A stretch of 64,000 nucleotides of DNA, taken from Linum tenue. Lineage: Eukaryota > Streptophyta > Magnoliopsida > Malpighiales > Linaceae. The position numbers and the translations under genes were made by a program. Under the pieces are notes generated by a model. That model was not told the DNA's origin, ran no database searches, and saw nothing but the letters and a program-made list of their open reading frames with translations. How positions within the stretch are numbered: the first letter of the stretch is position 1; each line of letters starts with the position of its first letter. The DNA is taken from positions 52,410,066 to 52,474,065 of the forward strand of contig CAMGYJ010000006.1 of the NCBI GenBank assembly GCA_946122785.1. Reading direction: 5' to 3'. Of this stretch, positions 34,761-44,684 are shown in pieces.

Positions 34761-35240
34761 GTTTAGCTTCAGTGGTTCTATTCGGTCAACCAAGTTATAT
34801 TGTCATCAATTTTCCAGCCTTGTGTTGGTGGTGGAGGAAATTACAGGATTTTTAGTTGGCATCATCGAATTTCGCCACATGCTTCAACTTTTGGTGACCA
34901 TAGTTGGCTGTCATCTCATCTGCCTTGCAGCTGAGATTCGTCTTAAACTTGTGCATTCGGTGTTCTATGCTATCAAGTCTTCTCGCCATTGCCGAAGCTC
35001 AAGGTTTAGCTTCAGTGGTTCTGTTCGGTCCACCAAGTTATATTGTCATCAATTTTCCAGCTTGTGTTGGTGGTGGAGGAAATTACAGGATTTTTAGTTG
35101 GCATCATCGAATTTCGCCACTTGCTTCAGCTTTTGGTGACCATAGTTGGCTGTCATCTCATCTGCCTTGCAGCCGGGATTCGTCTTAAACTTGTGCATTC
35201 GGTGTTCTATGCTATCAAGTCCGTTCGCCATTGCCGATGA
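34761..35240 (+). repeat. Two-copy tandem repeat, 243 bp per unit
   Basis: Copy one (34761-35003) and copy two (35004 to about 35240) start gtttagcttcagtggttct and differ by a few substitutions and one small indel. A further pair of 35-base repeats (ggcattcacgatccat...) lies at 35396 and 35484. Confidence 0.85.
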
Positions 35241-35859
35241 GTCATCTTCATAGTTGGACAGTAAGCAATCTTCACCAACATCCCAGTCATGGCATTGAAG
35301 ACAATTGTGACCAGCAGTGGTCGTCTCTTCAAATAGCTAGTGTTGGGGAGAAAGAACAGTTTCTGCCAACAAAATTTTCAAGTCATCAGGTCGAGGCATT
35401 CACGATCCATAAAATGGTCGTCCCCTGGCGTTCAAAAGGTTGTACGATCAGAGAAGTCATCGTCCCTTCATCGTCCAGCTGGCATTCACGATCCATGAAA
35501 TGGTCGTCCCCTCTTCCAGTTCATTATTGGGCACATGTCAACCATTCATCGGTTTTCAAGCCAGGCATTCTCGTTGTTCATGCTCCAGCTTGAGGGGGAG
35601 AATAGGATGTCTACATACGTGGATCGACTAACTCAGTAATCAGGTCGATCGCGATGTACCAAGTGTGTTCAAGTTCAAGAGACGCAGTCAATCGTCTCCA
35701 TCATCAGGTTGTTCAGAGAGAGAGTCAGTCGTCTCCCATCAACCTCGTCCAAGATGTTATTCATCTCGATATTTGTGGTTCAAACCATCATGCTTGTTCT
35801 TCACATTTACTTCTTCAAGCTCGACATTCTTGTCATTCATGTCTTCGCTTGAGGGGGAG

Positions 35860-36119
35860 TGTTGCGGTTACTTAAAACCTGTTAGTATTGGGCCTTGTTG
35901 GGCCTCGTCTGATTCGTTGGATTAGGGTTTTAACCCTAAGTTTATCTATATAAGCTTAGCTATCGATTTGTGTGATAGCAAGTCGTCAAGATGTAATACT
36001 AATAAGAGATCAGCCGTGAGCTCTTATGAGCTCACCGTGGATTAGTCTCGATCAATCAATCGATCGAGGATACCACGTAAAATCTATTGTGTTCTGTGTT
36101 CTTTCGTATTTCCGCGTCA
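35860..36119 (+). repeat. Probable 3' LTR of the element inside NRT2
   Basis: TGTTGCGG...GCGTCA ends follow a purine tract (35851-35859). A gtttatctatataag segment near 35939 could be a TATA region. The second LTR is missing. Confidence 0.55.
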
Positions 36120-36525
36120 TCAAATTCTTCAGGGGATGGATTCTGGCTCTGACTTATGGATTCTGCTTCGGGGTGGAATTGACGGTGGATAATGTGATTG
36201 CCGAGTATTTCTACGACCGATTCAATTTGGACCTCCAAACCGCCGGAATGATTGCGGCGAGCTTTGGATTGGCGAATTTAATTTCCCGACTAGGGGGAGG
36301 GCGACTTTCCGATGAGGTGGCGAAGAGGTTTGGGATGAGGGGAAGGCTGTGGACACTATGGCTCGTCTAGACTTTAGGCGACATTATGTGTGTAATTTTG
36401 GGTCGGGTCAAATCATTGGGAGGCTCCATTGTTGTTAACTTGTTATGATCCTTTTCTCGTTCTTCTGTCAAGCTGCTTGTGGCCTAACCTTTGGAGTCGT
36501 GCCCTTTGTCTCCAGAAGGTGGATG

Positions 36526-37757
36526 ATATATTGTACATGTTTAGTAGCGTAACGTATTTGTATCGTTACTAACTATACTATTTAGTATGTATGTGCATGT
36601 AGGCAGTGACCGATACATGCATGGTTAGGGGTGTCCCGGGGAAATACGATTATTCAATCTACAACAGTAATATGCGTATGAGAAAAACGGGACACCCCTA
36701 AAATTTGGAAATACGATTATTCAATCTACAATAGTAATATGCGTATGAGAAAAAAAATGTTTAAGTGGTAGTGGGACACATTTAAAATTTGGGAAAATGA
36801 TTATCCAATCTCCCGTAGTAGTTTGCGTATTGGTATAAATAATATTTAAGTAGTAGTTTATGTGATTTAAATTTGGGACATTGCCACTATTAGTTAATAT
36901 ATTTTCAATTATGCTACAACTCATTTGTTATTGTGTTTTAGATCCAAATATAATAGTAAAATGTTATTCCTATCTCAAATTATTTTCAATTATGCTACAA
37001 CTCATTTGTTATTGTGTTTTAGATTGTACTCTTTGATGTGTGAAGCTATCCATGAGTGGATGCTTTTGTTTGTGTATTCTACTAGTGTTGCACCATGTAA
37101 GTGTTGTTTTATGTGAAATTTACCAAGTAGTGTTGAAGAACAACTCCAATGGTGATATCTTTTGGTATAATACTCTGGAGAATGGAGATGATGGGGCAAA
37201 GCTCCTTACTTTTCTCTTAACAAAGTGAAATGAGCTTTTGCTTCTTTCCAACAGCAATTTCATCATTGTATGCTTCCATTAATGCCAAAACTGACTTTAA
37301 CGCAAGCTAGGAGCCAGTCTGCACAAGTACCCAAAATGGAAAAATTAGTTTGTGCTAGAAAGCATCAGGCTATTCAGTCGTTATCTAAAGACAATACAAG
37401 TTGACACTAAAAAATAAAAGATTCTTTTAACCACACTTTCAAACTAACTTATCCTTTTATTTGATAACATAAGCAACTCATATTTTATTAGGCTTTAGTT
37501 TGTTTTTAAAGAAATAATATTACATCCGACAACTTCTGTTATCAGATGACGATATACATTACAACATCATGACAATCACGTGTGCATACAAACAATCCTA
37601 GTAATAACTCAAAATAGAGTTTCGAGAAGATGATAAATAGCCCAGGATAAGAACAAAAACAAAAATTTCCCGCATTGACAGAAAGCACTAGAATCGCGAA
37701 GCAACTATCGACGACTCTGATTAGAAGTTTGTTTGCATGTTAAGTAATTTGTGTTAA
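36526..37757. other. Non-coding repeat-unit DNA with short inverted and direct repeats
   Basis: A 14-base perfect inverted repeat TTAGGGGTGTCCCG lies at 36625-36638 and 36688-36701. A phrase aaatacgattattcaatcta is repeated at 36642 and 36711. A 43-base direct repeat beginning attttcaattatgctacaac occurs at 36901 and 36981. The local array unit resumes after about 37200. Confidence 0.55.
37040..37228 (+). pseudogene. Short ORF with signal-peptide-like start, unrecognised
   Basis: A 62-codon frame begins with a hydrophobic stretch (C-F-C-L-C-I-L-L-V-L-H-H-V-S-V-V-L-C) followed by a polar segment. The phrase D-D-G-A-K-L-L has a diverged parallel (D-R-A-K-L-L-I) in the repeat copy that the LINE at 42758 interrupts, so it may be an old gene fragment carried in the array. 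Coding status is doubtful. Confidence 0.2.
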
Positions 37758-38348
37758 GAGCATCTCTATCAATGCAATTGAAATTGAAATTCAAAAAATA
37801 ACACACCTAAGGGATAAGAGCCTCCACATCAATTGTATTTGTCATCTTTACTGCCAACTTAAACTTTTTGCAATCCATATCACTTTAATTTCATTCATTT
37901 ACATCAATACAATTAACTTGCAATTATATATTTGCCATAAATTATATTTTTATATAATAAAAGGTATATAAGATTATTATTTCATTCATATATTATTATT
38001 ATGGAAATAGATTTTCTTATTTTTCCATTCTCAAAGTGGGAAAAATAAACTATAATCTACATATACTTGTCTTGCAAATCCCAACATATAAATTTAAATA
38101 TAAAAAAAACTGTATGGATGGCCGCCTATCAAATTGAAAATCAAAAGGAAACAAAAAGAAAGCTTATGCCATTGTGAAAAGAAATTCCGCCAGCAAAGAG
38201 GTAATAAAAGAAAAACAATAAAAAAATCATAAAAGTAAAAAATGCTTACATGGCAATTGCAATTGAGACTCGCGTAATTGGTAATGCAATTGCATTTTCA
38301 TTGCCACATCAATTTGAAATTAAAAATGAAAGTTTGATGTGGATGCTC
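37758..38348. mobile_element. Harbinger/Tourist-like MITE with TAA duplication
   Basis: Termini GAGCATC(TCTATCA) and the inverted GAGCATCCACATCA read inward from both ends. A 3-bp taa duplication flanks the 591-bp element (37755-37757 and 38349-38351). The local repeat copy at 26800-26830 shows the uninterrupted site (gtgctaagtacc) with a single taa, which confirms the insertion. It is AT-rich with no transposase. Confidence 0.85.
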
Positions 38349-38516
38349 TAAGTACCACCCGACCATTTAATGTTTATCCGCAACACATGTGAAAATTAAT
38401 TTAATGTATTTTTGTAACAAAACTATATATGGTTTATAACTTATTCAATCGCTATTGACAACACAAGCAACTCACGCTTTTATCTGGCATGATTTTTCTT
38501 TCTACATAAAGAAAAT

Positions 38517-39745
38517 TGATGAACCCAATATTCAACCACCTCATACAAAACATCATAATTATCCTTACCATGTGTATGAGCTGTTTTAATTTGGTTAATT
38601 AGTTGGAAGGTGGCTTATGATACTCAACTAACTACACGTGGACAAAAGTGAGTGTATTTGCCATCTCACTTTCTAGTCCATCAACAACAGTTTGAGACAA
38701 GTAATGCCCCTAAATGCAACCTCTTGGCCACGTGCTCAAAGGAGAGAAAATGAGAGCTTGGGTTTAACTCCTTATTACTCCAACCACCAATGAGTACCCT
38801 TGCTAATTTGTGACTCCATTTACCACCCACTCTCATTCCTCCATAACCAAGTAAAGGACATAATGCTTTTCTTTGTTATTGTGGTGGGAGAGACAAATAG
38901 TATCAAGTTGTTCTTCTCCCTCAATCAATCCCTTTGTAATTAGGGTCACTAAATTCTTTATCCCACCTAGGCACCCTAAAATTCCACCTCCTCCATATCT
39001 TTGCTACGTGGCTTAGGAGTGAGACATATGGCAAAGCTTGCATTCCCCATCAAGCAAACTACCCATCATTCCATGCTATGCAATTACACATAATGCATGA
39101 GGTGGGGGATTAACAAAGTAATCTCCAACAACTTACCTCACTTTCTTGGTATGGCTAACACGTAGCTAGCAAAGGTGGGATGATGAAAATTAGTTTCCTC
39201 GAACAACCACTATCCCCTTCCTACTATTTATACATGGTTCATGAGAAAGATGGGAGGGAGGTCGTGTTCTTGTCTTTCTTCTCTTATGTGTTACTTACAC
39301 CGTCAATGTGTTTATTTGCTATATTTACACTAACCAAACATTGCACCTATTTTGGTTAGTTACGTGATTTGTTTTCTATACTCAACCAACCATTGCACTT
39401 AGGGTTGGTTGGAAGGCAAATGTATTATTCTTATTTTAATACGAGCACGCCACCCACGTCAGAAGCAAGAGGCACCTATAAATAGGACGCTCATTTATAC
39501 TTTCTCGGCAGTTCATTTCAGATAAAAACTCTGAATCTCTCTCTAGAGCCGGCTCAATACGCCGCTCCCGGTTACTCTCCTCTCAATACTGACTTGAGCT
39601 TCGGAGAAGGTCCCCGCCGACCACCGCCGGCGGGTTCCTCTTTTGCAGGTGTACATCTCGGAGGCTGGTAGCGGACGTTGGCCAGGAGTTCGGCGCTCAC
39701 CGGACCTCAAACACATTGAAGCAGGCTTCTCGGAGCTTGGCATCA
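38517..39745 (+). repeat. 5' LTR of the coding-free element
   Basis: The LTR starts tgatgaaccc and ends ggcatca. A TATA-like cctataaatagg segment lies near 39475, a plausible promoter for the element RNA. Confidence 0.92.
39475..39486 (+). promoter_or_regulatory. TATA box in 5' LTR
   Basis: The motif ctataaatagg sits about 270 bases before the LTR end and is conserved in the 3' LTR near 42178. Confidence 0.6.
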
Positions 39746-39749
39746 ACGA

Positions 39750-39767
39750 TTGGCGCCCACCGTGGGG
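39750..39767 (+). other. Primer-binding site
   Basis: TTGGCGCCCACCGTGGGG lies four bases after the LTR end. A diverged form follows the LTR of the Tat element at 46195-46217. I do not assign the tRNA. Confidence 0.75.
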
Positions 39768-39820
39768 CCCCGTGAGATTAATACCAACAAATCGTCAATC
39801 CAGCAAGACCAGGTGGACAC

Positions 39821-40220
39821 GCAGGATCTGCAACCCGAAGTCGGGATTCGTCAAGATGCAACTCCGAACATCGATCGAGTTGCTATCTCCAAGCATCAAG
39901 GAGCCCAACAAGATGGAAATGTAGGATCTGCAACCTGAAGAAGGGATTCGTCAAGATGCAACTTTAAACATCAATCCAGTTGTTATCTCCAAGCATCGAG
40001 GATCCCAACGAGATGGAAAGGCAGGATCTTCAACCCGAAGAAGGGATTCGTCAAGATGCAACTCCAAACATCAATCAAGTTGTTATCTTCAAGAATCGAG
40101 GATCCCAACGAGATGGGCATACAGGATCTGCAACCCGAAGAAGGAATTCATCAAGATACAAATCCAAACATCAATCAATTTGGTATCTCCTAGAATCGAG
40201 GATCTTCTGACCATGATTGA
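39821..40220 (+). repeat. Four tandem repeats of exactly 100 bp
   Basis: The phrase caggatctgcaacccgaag begins at 39822, 39922, 40022 and 40122, with strong similarity through each unit (gggattcgtcaagatgcaac, atcgaggatcccaacgagat). The period is not a multiple of three, so the reading frame changes in each unit and the repeat is not protein-coding. Confidence 0.9.
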
Positions 40221-41218
40221 GTTGTGTCAATCTTTGGTCCAAAACTGCGGGCCCTCAACCTCACTAGTTCCTCTGTCGATTTGGCGTGAAATCATAGGAT
40301 CCTCAAGTCCTCTCAAGGAATGACGCCTTGACATCAACAATTGGTACCTATATTGAGGCTTGATGAAAAGTTCCATCAACAATTTGCGCTTACTATGAAG
40401 CCCAGTGAAAAAATTTACAAATTATCATTGTCAAACGTCAAAGCCGCTAGAAGAGATTGTGGAGAAACCTGATGTCGTGGAATTAACAACGAGGCCGGGG
40501 GGCACCGATTTAGGTTCGCCTCTCGTAAGATTTACATTCTAGCGGGAAAGCTCATGTTGTCTACTTTTTAAGTAGGCACAACTCCATCAATGAGGTCAAG
40601 GGTTCAATTCCCCGCGGATTGCTATTGTGAAAAAGATTCACTTTTTCACCCACACCACTCTGCCTCCATCTCTTCTGAATCTTGACGGGACAACTTTTGC
40701 ATCATCATCACCAATTTGGCAGGGGAACCTCTTTCCTTCTCATGCTCCAATCGAGGAAATCAAAGTATGAGAAAGTTTTTGTAAACTCAAAAACTATCTG
40801 GTAATCCCTCCTAACTCTCATTTATACTTGATATCAAAATTCTCCTATGATGTTGCATAACTCAAACCATTGTCCTTATAACTCATACATGGACAACACT
40901 ATAAACACCAACATAAGCCCGCAACGATTGGCATTTGTCGCTTGCCATGATTGGTTTGGGTCATCTACTATGATTGTCACGATTCTCCATGCTGCCCACC
41001 ACGACTAGTGCGGCCTGCCTGTCACAATTGACACGGCTTTCCATTATCGCTTGACATGATGATATGGTACATCAACCATGACTGGCACGACTCTCCAATA
41101 ATTGCTCGCGCAATTTGTGTCGGCTATGCATACCATGATTTAAATCACTCACCTAATGATGTGTTACCAATAGAAAACTTTGGTTTAACCTTAATTTTTC
41201 TATTGGTAAGGGGGCAAT
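40221..41218 (+). other. 3' interior of the coding-free element with a tRNA-like B box
   Basis: The stretch is non-coding. At 40600-40613 the sequence gggttcaattcccc resembles a Pol III B box (GGTTCRANTCC), preceded by tgaggtcaag as in some plant SINEs. A clear A box is not evident. CATGATTGGCACGACT-type phrases recur between 40930 and 41110. The end is the purine tract at 41208-41218. Confidence 0.45.
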
Positions 41219-42447
41219 TGATGGACCCAATATTCAACCACCTTATACAAAACATCATAATTATCCTTATCATGTGTATGAGCTGTTTTAATTTGGTTAA
41301 TTAGCTAGAAGGTGGCTTATGATACTCAACTAACTACAAGTGGACAAAAGTGAGTGTATTTGCCATCTCACTTTCTAGTCCATCAACAACAGTTTGAGAC
41401 AAGTAACGCCCCTAAATGCAACCTCTTGGCCACGTGCTCAAAGGAGAGAAAATGAGAGTTTGGGTTTAACTCCTTATTACTCCAACCACCAATGAATACC
41501 CTTGCTAATTTGTGACTCCATTTACCACCCACTCTCATTCCTCCATAACCAAGTAAAGGACATAATGCTTTTCTTTGTTATTGTGGTGGGAGAGACAAAT
41601 AGTATCAAGTTGTTCTTCTCCCTCAATCAATCCCTTTGTAATTAGGGTCACTAAATTCTTTATCCCATCTAGGCACCCTAAAATTCCACCCCCTCCATAT
41701 CTTTGCTACGTGGCTTAAGAGTGAGACATATGGCAAAGCTTGCATTCCCCATCAAGCAAACTACCCATCATTCCATGCTATGCAATTACACATAATGCAT
41801 GAGGTGGGGGATTAACAAAGTAATCTCCAACAACTTACCTCACTTTCTTGGTATGGCTAACACGTAGCTAGCAAAGGTGGGATGATGAAAATTAGTTTCC
41901 TCGAACAACCACTATCCCCTTCCTACTATTTATACATGGTTCATGAGAAAGATGGGAGGGAGGTCGTGTTCTAGTCTTTCTTCTCTTATGTGTTACTTAC
42001 ACTGTCAATGTGTTTATTTGCTATATTTACACTAACCAAACATTGCACCTATTTTGGTTAGTTACGTGATTTGTTTTCTATACTCAACCAACCATTGCAC
42101 TTAGGGTTGGTTGGAAGGGAAATGTATTATTCTTATTTTAATACGAGCACGCCACCCACGTCAGAAGCAAGAGGCACCTATAAATAGGATGCTCATTTAT
42201 ACTTTCTCGGCAGTTCATTTCAGATAAAAACTCTGAATCTCTCTCTAGAGCCGGCTCAATACGCCGCTCCCGGTTACTCTCCTCTCAATACTGACTTGAG
42301 CTTTGGAGAAGGTCCCCGCCGACCACCACCGGCGGGTTCCTCTTTTGCAGGTGTCCATCTCGGAGGCTGGTGGCGGACGTTGGCCAGGAGTTCGGCGCTC
42401 ACCGGACCTCAAACACATTGAAGCAGGGTTCTCGGAGCTTGGCATCA
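41219..42447 (+). repeat. 3' LTR of the coding-free element
   Basis: The 1229-bp LTR starts tgatggaccc and ends ggcatca. It joins the interrupted local repeat unit (aaaacaatatatc). Confidence 0.92.
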
Positions 42448-42757
42448 ACAAAAACAATATATCAAACGAATTATGCTATCAAATTACAACATATACTACA
42501 ATACCAAGAAGAACATGAAAGCATACAAACAATTCATAATAAGTTTGTAATAACTCAAAGCTGCTAGAGCTCTAGCTCTAAGAGATACTGACATCCACTC
42601 GATACAAAAGATAAGAATCATATTCGACGGTATAACATGCTACTTAATATACGTGCAAATGCAGATCACTAAGGTTTTAACTCTGTTGGCATTTTTCAAA
42701 GGAAGAGATGGCAGGAATTTTTTCACAGAACCGGGGAGAACGATAGAGCAAAGCTCC

Positions 42758-44222
42758 CTCAAGGTTCTTTCCTTTCAGCCACAGCGCGCTCCCGCCCTTC
42801 CTGGGGATGGCAAAGCATTCTGTATGGGCGGCAGTTGTTGTCTAAAGGGTTACGATGGCAGATTGGAAATGGGCAGATGGCCCCCTTACTAGATTCAAAC
42901 TGGATTACGCAGCTGTGCCCTTTACCCCCGGTCTATAATCCTAGGGTCCTGCCTGAGGGAGGCGAATTAAAGGTCTCTTCAGTCATCTGCCCAGGGGAAG
43001 GTCGGTGGTGTGAGGATAAGCTTAAGCAGTGGTTTGATCCTCCGACTTGCCAAGCTATTCTGGCGATGCCGTTACCACGGAGAAATATCGAAGATCGACT
43101 GATCTGGCATTCTACTGTTGATGGTCTCTTTTCTGTTAAGTCGGCTTATCACTGGGCAGTTCGTCTAGATCAGTTGCATGGGCGGTGGCGGACGCAGGTT
43201 AGCTGGATGGACAAAGCTAGTTGGATCCGAATTTGGGATGCCAACATTCCTCCAAAACTGAAGATATTTGCCTGGCAACTCTTGAATAGAATTTTGCCGA
43301 CTACTGAGGCACTAATTGAGCGGAAAATTGAAGTCCTGCCCCGGTGTCCTGTGTGTTGGGCTCCATCGGAAACGATGAAACATCTTTTCCTTGATTGCCC
43401 GGTGGCCAGGGCTTTGTGGACTCAGTCTGGTCTAGATCATCTTGGTGAAGGATTGCCCCGTCACACTTTCCCTCTTTTCCTCAAGAAGTTGCTGGCTATT
43501 TTGCAGCAACCCTCGCAGTTCATGGGGGTGATTGCTATCCTATGGAGGATTTGGCGATCCCGGAATTGGGTGGTATTTGAAGGGAAGCAGTTTGTCATCC
43601 TTCCTCTGATGCGGCAATATCACCAGCAGGTCGGGGAATGGTTGAATTTACCGAAGGATCCCCAGCGTCCCCCTCTGTCCCCCCTAGCACTAGTACAGTG
43701 GATTTGGGAGGGGCAGGGGGATTGTGTGTCGCTGGGATGGAGCAGTCCGTTCAGGGTCTCACTCTGCTGGAGGCTTTGTGCTCTTTAGACTTTAATGAGG
43801 GAGGGGAGATCCTTTGGGCTGCTGGTGTTCAATTCCCATGGTTGGATGACCCTATGGTGGCAGAAGTTCTTACCCTTCGCGAAGCAATCTGCTGGTGTTT
43901 AACGCAGGGTTTTGTGTCGATGCGGTTTGAAGGGGACGCCAAGGTGGTAATTGAGAAGCTTGGTCAGGCTGATGTGCGTGATAGTCGGATTGGGCCTATT
44001 TTGGAGGAGATTTTGCAAGTTTTCTCGATTTATCCGGGTTTCATTGTTCGATTTGTAGGTCGGGGTAGCAATAGGGTAGCTGATAGTGTAGCAAGACAAG
44101 CCCTGTCTTTGTTCCCGACTACGTGTCGTTATTTTAACTTTCAGGCCTGGCTGAATTCCAGGATGTAATTATCGATTTGATTCTATCAATATATGATTAT
44201 CTTTTGTCAAAAAAAAAAAAAA
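42758..44222 (+). mobile_element. 5'-truncated L1 LINE with poly(A) and 16-bp TSD
   Basis: The target duplication gatagagcaaagctcc is perfect at 42742-42757 and 44223-44238. The element ends in a run of about 14 A after a short 3' UTR. Only the 3' third of ORF2 is present, the usual outcome of aborted target-primed reverse transcription. It was inserted into the local repeat array. The intact TSD and largely open frames indicate a fairly recent event, by an element that differs from the LINE at 18640. Confidence 0.93.
42778..44168 (+). pseudogene. LINE ORF2 C-terminal part: zinc finger and RNase H
   Basis: The main frame (42835-43788) contains L-R-W-Q-I-G-N-G, V-K-S-A-Y-H-W-A, and a zf-RVT domain I-P-P-K-L-K-I-F-A-W-Q-L-L ... 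R-C-P-V-C-W ... M-K-H-L-F-L-D-C-P. After a frame change near 43650-43780 an RNase H-like segment follows (A-E-V-L-T-L-R-E-A-I, F-E-G-D-A-K-V-V-I-E-K-L, N-R-V-A-D-S-V-A-R) and ends at 44166-44168. The first catalytic aspartate motif of RNase H is not recognisable. Endonuclease and RT are missing because the copy is truncated. Confidence 0.85.
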
Positions 44223-44238
44223 GATAGAGCAAAGCTCC

Positions 44239-44418
44239 TTATTTTACCCTTCCTTAAATCTGTCTTCACTTGTATTTTAGCCATTTTACCCTCTATTTTT
44301 ACCACCATCAAAGCTCACTTGGAAATTTCACCAAGGTGCATTAACTTCAATTACTGTGGGTCTGAGATGAAACAAAGTGGAAAATGAGCTTTTGCTTCTT
44401 TCCAACATCAATCATATC
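44239..44418. other. Last local repeat-unit segment
   Basis: The phrase gatgaaacaaagtggaaaatgagcttttgc continues the array seen at 27095 and 37225 and ends where the Tat LTR begins. No gene. Confidence 0.5.
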
Positions 44419-44684
44419 TGATGGACCTAGTTTTTAACCAATAAAATTTTATAAATATTAAACACATCTCCTTTTGTTAATACACTCGATAAATTTTTAA
44501 GAATTACGGTGCCTAAAACACTCGAAAATTTATACTGTACCGTTGTATAAATCGGAATCTTTCCTAAACCATTAATTTCGTCCTTTTTCTTTTCTTACAT
44601 TTCCTAAGCCTTTTGTCTCTTTCCCTACTTCCATTTTCCCATGTGAGATGGCAGAAGCCTCTCTTCACTTCACTTCCTTTCCAT

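Larger units (their letters stand above)
33771..36119 (+). mobile_element. Coding-free LTR-element remnant inside NRT2
   Basis: The right end has a purine tract GAGGGGGAGTG followed by a 260-bp LTR-like segment (35860-36119) that starts TGTTGCGG and ends CGCGTCA, directly before NRT2 coding resumes. No matching 5' LTR is seen at the left junction, which is only approximate. The interior has no gag or pol motifs. It contains a 243-bp tandem duplication and shorter repeats. It may be a non-autonomous copia-type derivative that has lost its 5' LTR. Confidence 0.5.
33297..36525 (+). pseudogene. NRT2: High-affinity nitrate transporter (NRT2-type), split and decayed
   Basis: NRT2 proteins are plasma-membrane nitrate/proton symporters of the MFS family. 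The 5' part (33297-33770) encodes the cytosolic N-terminus and first helices: [30 protein letters not shown], with a frameshift near 33655. The 3' part (36126-36525) encodes [29 protein letters not shown] and, after further frame changes, F-G-V-V-P-F-V-S-R-R. The middle of the gene is missing and replaced by 2.3 kb of retroelement-like DNA. The symbol names the family, not an orthologue. Confidence 0.85.
38517..42447 (+). mobile_element. Coding-free LTR retrotransposon with 1229-bp LTRs
   Basis: Two 1229-bp direct LTRs (38517-39745 and 41219-42447) have inverted ends TGATG...CATCA. A primer site starts four bases inside the 5' LTR and a purine tract AAGGGGGCAAT abuts the 3' LTR. The 1473-bp interior has no gag or pol motif; it holds four 100-bp tandem repeats. 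By eye the LTRs differ at about 20 sites, older than the copia element. The A-rich flanks make the TSD ambiguous, but the local repeat unit resumes on both sides. The element must be mobilised by a relative. Confidence 0.92.
25380..44418. repeat. Diverged array of local repeat units, interrupted by insertions
   Basis: A phrase like gcaactcatgcttttatta, followed about 60 bases later by cagacgagttctgctatcag, recurs near 25675, 26533, 26908, 27649, 33032, 37473 and 38467, with a tail copy at 42450. Units also share accaYYcga-ttcaatg-ttat and aaacaaagtgaaatga phrases. After subtracting inserted elements, spacing is about 340-400 bases or near twice that. Intervening sequence includes a peroxidase fragment and an NRT2 pseudogene. 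The units are non-coding themselves. The copia element, the MITE, the 38517 LTR element and the LINE all lie inside units, and other copies act as empty-site references. Confidence 0.7.

Noticed and set aside
36026..36370. A separate small MFS transporter gene
   Set aside because: The frame starts inside the LTR-like segment; only residues after about 36126 match NRT2, so it is the 3' piece of the split pseudogene.
39643..40210. ORFs with repeated D-L-Q-P-E-E-G-I-R-Q-D-A peptide
   Set aside because: They follow the 100-bp tandem array. The period is not a multiple of three, so the peptide recurs in successive different frames and is not one protein.
40561..40640. A complete tRNA gene near the B-box match
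   Set aside because: No acceptor stem, anticodon arm or A box can be folded around the T-loop-like sequence.
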